Assembly (NCBI GenBank): GCA_001643675.2
Contig: LSRY02000047.1
Coordinates: 372,001 to 436,000 of the forward strand
Reading direction: 5' to 3'
Length of the DNA stretch: 64,000 nt
DNA from: Monocercomonoides exilis
Taxonomy: Eukaryota > Preaxostyla > Oxymonadida > Polymastigidae
Of this stretch, positions 59,103 through 64,000 are shown piece after piece. Below the pieces are notes generated by a model. That model did not search any database, was not told the origin of the DNA, and was given only the letters and a program-made list of their open reading frames with translations. Position 1 is the stretch's first letter; the number at the start of each line of letters is the position of its first letter. Made by a program: the position numbers and the translations under genes.

Positions 59103-62100
59103 CTATATATTTTCTCCACTTATTGTTATTCCACTTTCTGGTGAATTTGATATCGTTATGTCTTTCATAATTACAGAACTCTTCACAACATCCACAAGAG
59201 ATCCTTCCCATCTGCATTTCTCTTCTTCTTCATACAAATAATATTCATTTCTTTCCTTTGAACTCCCATTAAAAAAGCAATTGTCTATTATCACATCCAA
59301 GCATTCACAAACCTCCATCATTCTTCCCTTCACTTTTGTGCTCTGGCATTTCACAAAGGAACAGTTTAGCACACTCAACCCCCTTTCATCTCCATCCATC
59401 TTCTTCACGCTTCATTCAAAAGCCACTGAAATATTCTCAAACTTCACTTCCTTCATCTCTGCCTTCGCTTTTCCCCCAACTCTCACAGCTTCCACCTCAC
59501 ACTCGATATTCAATATTCGCGTCTCAGCAATTGACACACAAGATTCTCCACAGAATGACAGAAGTGGCACAGCTATATGAATTCCACTGAATGATGTTAC
59601 GCTCATCTTCAGCTCCCCACTCTCTACATGAAGAATCATGCTCTTCATCACAAGATCCATTGCTGAAGAGCTGAAAAAGCATTCAATCATCACCATCCGC
59701 CCCTCCTTCACTTTCATAACATATTTGTGTGTGCACTCAAACATCTCTCCAAACACAAACAAACACCTCTCCATCACACTTTCATTCACAAACTTCATGA
59801 TGCTGTCCTCCTCAGTTGTTTTTTCAATCTTCCCCTCAAAATGCACTGTCGCCTTCTCCCTCCGAATCGACACCATCCTCACATCCCCAATCACACATCC
59901 CTCTCCCATCATCCCTTCCCCATCAATCCATAGCACATTCATCATAATTGGTTGAATGTGTTGCACAGCATTTCCAATGCTCTCACACGGATTGCTCTGT
60001 GCTCCACACTGCCTGCTGTCACTCCCATTCACGCTCAAAAACACCTATGAAGAATAATTGAATGCAATCAGCGGCATCAGATCAACATCAACTTTCCCTT
60101 CTCCATCGCTCCCACACATCGACTTCTCCCCCTTCAGCGCCTCCTGGCTGAAGTTCAGTTCAAACAGTCTTTCATTCATCTGCAAGTCAATCGAGTCGCA
60201 TCGGATGAACACATCCTTCCCCACAAACGCATCGTTCATCATGAATCGGATGTTCTCCAATCTCAGCCCAAGTGGTTGTATTTCCGTGTTGGAGCATTCC
60301 ACATTCGGGTCAAGTGCATCAATCATCATCCCTCCTCCCCTTCCATTCCCTGTCAAGCACACACTCATCTCAAACGAACACCCACTCACTTTCACCTCCG
60401 AATCTCCTCTCTTCATCGATATCTTCATCCCTCCTCCATCCAAGCTTCTCTCGCTCATGCACTTCGTCAGCACACACCCTTCAATCACACACTCCATCCC
60501 TGATAAAAATGATCCCACACTCATCACACTTGCCCTGTTCTCCAAACATGTGATGTTCACAAATGAGGAGCTGTTCACCCTCACTCTTTGTTTTGTGTTT
60601 TCTCTTGCTTTGTCGATCAACATGCTTGACAGAAATGGTTGACTCAGCGATATCAGACTGCTTCCTGAAATCGTTGTGTTCGAAGCAGACACATTCATCA
60701 CATCAATCACTTCCACTTCTGGGGCAAACTCCAAAAACCCTTTGACCAGATTGAACTGAGAAAGGGTGCAATCTTCAATCACCACACTCCCTCCATCTGC
60801 GATTACCAATGTATATTTCGTTTCCTTTGTTGTATCCTCACAAACAAATGAGCACCTCATGATTGAAAGTGATGTTGCTGAGGATGACAATGTTTGAATG
60901 AATGATGAATGCCTCCCCAATTCATTCGGTATTGTGAATGATATGTTCTTGAATTAAAGATGAACTTTCGAAACAACCATCGATTCACTTTCTCCATTTT
61001 TATCCATTTCTCTCACTTTCAAAACTGTCCCTTTCTTTACTCCTTCGATTGTCACAATGGGAGTTTCTGAAAATGAAGGAGGTGATGGAAATGTAATTCC
61101 TCTGTTCAGTTCTCCTGATCCAGTGATTTTGATGTGTAATTCCCCTTCTTCAAGTGTTGTTCATCAATTGATCACTTAATTTCAATGAGATATCCAAGGT
61201 GCTTCCGAATACCCACACCCACTGAAGTCTCCTCCATTTTCTTTCGAAACAAACCCATCCCCACTCCAATTGAACCACATATACACAACAAGTGGAATTA
61301 CATATCCATTTTCTCCTGTCGTCTTCCTCTCCCATCCACACAACTTATCCAATGATCCCAACTCCTCTGAACTCATCTCCCATTTGAAGTGCTCCTTGTT
61401 CACAATCTTGCTCAGATCCCATCCTGAAACAAACATGTTCTTCCCTTTCCAAGCATTGCATCCCTCCAATGTCATTCCTTCCATCACAAATGTTCCCATT
61501 TGATCAGGCAGTTCAGCAAACATTCCTCTTCTAATTCTGTTTCCTTTTTCCTCTCTATCCTCTGATGGCACAGTACATCCTGATAATTTCACTCCTTTCA
61601 CTCTCAATGTTCCTCCACTTCCAACTGATATCATCATCCCTCCCCCTTTCATTCCACTTCCACCTGAGCATGTCGAAGACAAATTAGATTCTTCAATTTT
61701 CACATTCCCATTAACGCCCATCCCAACATTCAAGCATCCCCCTCCTCCATTTCCACCTGCCACATTCACTTCCACTCCAATCACCCTGCTGTTCAAAATC
61801 TCCAATTTCACTCCGCCAATCATCGTTATTGGAGATTTCCCATTCATTGTCAGTGTCACTCCACTTTCCATCACAAATCCATCAACAATTGGATTCCCTC
61901 CTGCCATGTCAATGATGCTGTATCCTATCCTTCCATCAGTCAATGCCTCACTCTCAAATGAGACTGAACAGTTCGTCACACTGAGTGTTGATGTCGAGTG
62001 AATGAATGCACTTCTCCTGGAATTCAACTGACCTTTCACAACAAATGAAAATCTCCTCATTGTCAGCGAACTCGAACGTCCAACAAGCCATTTTCATGTG

Positions 62101-62575
62101 AATGATCCTTTATCATTTTCTTCCACACATCCTCCAATTGCATCCACAAGCACACAATCAAATCCATTGTTCACTTCTGCCTCTGAATGGTATGAACATC
62201 CAGTTATCGCCAATTCTCCAGTTCTATTTGAAATAATCGTTTTGGCTGAATTGTCAAATCCAGATACCAGTTGCAGTTTGATATTTGTTCATTCAGGATG
62301 AATATCATTTCCCATGAAACATTCCAGTTGACTTTCAATTACCTTTTCAACACTCAATATTGCTTTTGTATCTTCTTCTCCCATTGATGAAGCCTTTTTG
62401 ATCTGATAATTGGACACATCATATGAATCTCGAATAACACTTGATCCTTCAATCTGAATTGTTTTCATTTCATCTCCCTCTTTCATGTTTTCCATCCCTT
62501 TCCACATTGTGAAGCATGGATCTTCTTCACTTCCACAACGTGCAACATCAAATCCATTAGAACAGCTAAATCAAT
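59103..62575 (-). pseudogene. Decayed beta-helix surface-protein gene inside the 5.4-kb element
   Basis: Reading leftward in one frame: FDVARCGSEEDPCFT (about 62550-62510), then segments to 62289, 62060-61182, 60920-60045, 60044-59412 and 59408-59103. All belong to the same frame (low coordinate divisible by 3) but are separated by in-frame stops: TGA at 62289, TGA near 62094, TAA near 60954, TAG at 60045 and TGA at 59412. Around 61180-60960 there are frame changes as well. Module starts CGSEEDPCFT, GCGYSEAPW and CGAQSNPCES and GGGMMI turns match the intact receptor at 19220-27310. Protein-like sequence resumes directly after each stop, so the stops are mutations, not splice signals. The first module appears truncated at about 62575. 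No TM or kinase part is present. Confidence 0.85.
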
Positions 62576-62889
62576 CTTATTTTTCATTTTTTTTTAATAA
62601 ACATAAAAATGACAAATCTTTATTAAGTTCATTGTTTTTTACAATACAATTTTGAATTGTTTTGTGTGATAGTTGTTTATTTTTGCAAGATTTATTCATT
62701 AATGCATGTTTTGATCGAGCCTAATACAAAAAAACAAGATAATACCAAAGAACAAGTAAATATTTGAAGAATAATATAAATATAAATTTCATTAATATAA
62801 AAAGTGTCATTCGCAACCTATTTTGATATTTTTATCTGCATGCCAATTAACATTATAGAGGAAAAGTACGTGTAACCTTATTGAAAAAA
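62576..62889. other. AT-rich non-coding interior of the 5.4-kb element
   Basis: Between the truncated 5' end of the pseudogene and the right arm. Nothing recognised. Confidence 0.5.
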
Positions 62890-63355
62890 ATAAGCTGCTT
62901 TAAATACAAAACAAGTGCGCATATTATAATATGCTAAAATTTACTTACATAAGCATGCGAATTACGAATTTTTGAGTTCGATTTCTGCTCAAACAGCATT
63001 TTTAACTTTTCATATAAAAATATATTTATTGTGGGTTAGATCAAAAATATTTTATAAATTTTTTTATTCGTAATTTATATTTTTTATGATGAAAATTTAT
63101 TAATAAAATAAATTTAAATTAAAATATAAGCACATTGGATGTCCAAAAATCGCGTTTTCTTTAAAATTTGAATAATTTTTTATGAAATTCATGTTTTCAT
63201 AGGTCATTTTTCAAAAATCATTTTTTTCAACAAATAAAATTCTTTTCGAAAAATCGGTCCATAAAAAGTTTTCAAATAATTATTATCTATTAATTCGCTA
63301 TTATTTGAGGGTTAAAAAACGCAAATTGCAAAAGGAACGCGTTTGAACCTATGCC
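62890..63355 (-). repeat. Right arm of the 5.4-kb element
   Basis: Inverse of the left arm, with several indels and substitutions. Confidence 0.85.
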
Positions 63356-63363
63356 AAAAACTG

Positions 63364-64000
63364 TTCCAAAAGATCTTGCAGCATTCAAATATTAACAAAT
63401 TGAAATAGAAGGTAATTGAATCTGGAGGATGACATAAAAATACTATGAAGAAATCATGATGGAAAACATTTAACCTTCTGTTTGAAAAAAGAATTGAATT
63501 GTTATGGTCGGAAGCATTTGTGCTTTTTAATACAAACGGACATTTATCGAGACTTTGCTAGCCAGTTATTTTATTGTGTTGTGAACATTCTGTGGAAATT
63601 GTTATTTCGTCATCTCATTTTTCTCATTTTTTCAAATCACTTGATCTGTTATTGTTTGTTCAATAAAGAATGATATTGTTTTCTTCTTTCGAACCTCCTG
63701 TTGAAAATGGAAAAACAGCATGCAATAAAGTCTTTTCAGCCAGTATTGGCAGATGATGTGAGTGCTGCCTTTGATTCAAAAACTTTCAAAAAAATCAAAT
63801 AATTTATGCTGCATATAACAGTTTGATCCTTGAGTTGCAAAGTTTGAATTACTATATCAGTCTTCAATGACGATAATATCTGAAATAAGTTCATTGTGTG
63901 TTCTTCATCCTGTGTACTTAACATGAAAATTCAAACGAGTGATAATTTTGTTCAGGAAACTGTTCTAAACAAAGAAGGTTTGAATTATTAACAAAAGATT
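63364..64000. other. Right flank, no assigned gene
   Basis: Starts with the right half of the split open frame (to about 63405). A short plus-strand open stretch (63482-63673) with hydrophobic content lacks support. Otherwise AT-rich. Confidence 0.4.

Larger units (their letters stand above)
57987..63355. mobile_element. 5.4-kb TIR transposon carrying a surface-protein pseudogene
   Basis: Begins GGCATAGGTTCAAACGCGTT and ends with its inverse, flanked by exact AAAAACTG duplications (57979-57986 and 63356-63363). The inverted arms are long: about 57987-58455 and 62890-63355, alike but with indels. No transposase was recognised inside; the cargo is the decayed beta-helix gene at 59103-62575. 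Family D (56918-57417) shares GGCATA termini and the 8-bp duplication, so both may depend on one transposase. The superfamily is unclear; 8-bp duplications occur in hAT, P and some other groups. Confidence 0.88.

Noticed and set aside
62960-63010. A GTTCGATTTC stretch resembling a tRNA B box
   Set aside because: No matching A box or cloverleaf pairing could be found around it.
1-64000. CRISPR arrays, bacterial operons, Shine-Dalgarno sites
   Set aside because: Introns, eukaryotic ribosomal protein eL22 and PA2G4 make this nuclear DNA; no spaced direct repeats of CRISPR type were seen.

Overview
This window looks like AT-rich nuclear DNA of a unicellular eukaryote. Genes are split by many very short introns (about 44-250 nt, mostly under 100 nt). 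Donors are variations on GTTTGT, GTATGA or GTATTT, and acceptors often end in AAG as well as TAG or CAG. Genuine genes end in TAA, TAG and TGA, so the nuclear code appears standard. The most striking proteins are large, secreted or membrane-anchored, repetitive beta-helix proteins, one of them ending in a degenerate kinase domain. Together with the intron-rich, AT-rich style this recalls metamonad protists of the oxymonad/Preaxostyla kind, but that placement is inference, not proof.

Layout. 1-4969 (-): 5' two exons of a beta-helix surface protein that runs off the left edge. 5177-7252: a divergent pair of housekeeping genes, ribosomal protein eL22 (-) and a six-exon uridine kinase (+), 74 bp apart. 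9184-11300 (-): an SLC45/sucrose-transporter-like MFS carrier. 12010-13601 (-): an unidentified multi-pass membrane protein. 14334-16654: a Tc1/mariner-like palindromic MITE next to a nearly 2-kb foldback element. 17360-18625 (+): a Ser-rich hypothetical protein. 19220-27310 (+): a single-exon receptor of about 2,700 residues (signal peptide, beta-helix modules, one TM, pseudokinase). 28667-31321 (-): a second kinase-like gene with a degenerate catalytic loop.

From about 31.6 kb on, the window is dominated by mobile DNA. It holds a 2.8-kb hAT-like element with an exact 8-bp target duplication, three or more families of palindromic MITEs, a 5.9-kb element with ~810-bp inverted arms carrying a broken DDE transposase and a ubiquitin-specific-protease-like gene, a broken pogo-type transposase, and a 5.4-kb element (57987-63355) with ~470-bp arms, an exact 8-bp duplication and a decayed beta-helix surface-protein gene as cargo. 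Between these lie an intact five-exon gene for a small Cys-rich secreted protein (51092-51768) and a four-exon PA2G4/EBP1 homologue (52196-53810).

Taken together, conserved housekeeping genes sit beside a surface-protein family that seems to be copied, captured and broken by DNA transposons. Exon joins were worked out by hand from reading frame, splice dinucleotides and family alignment remembered from general knowledge; no searches were run.
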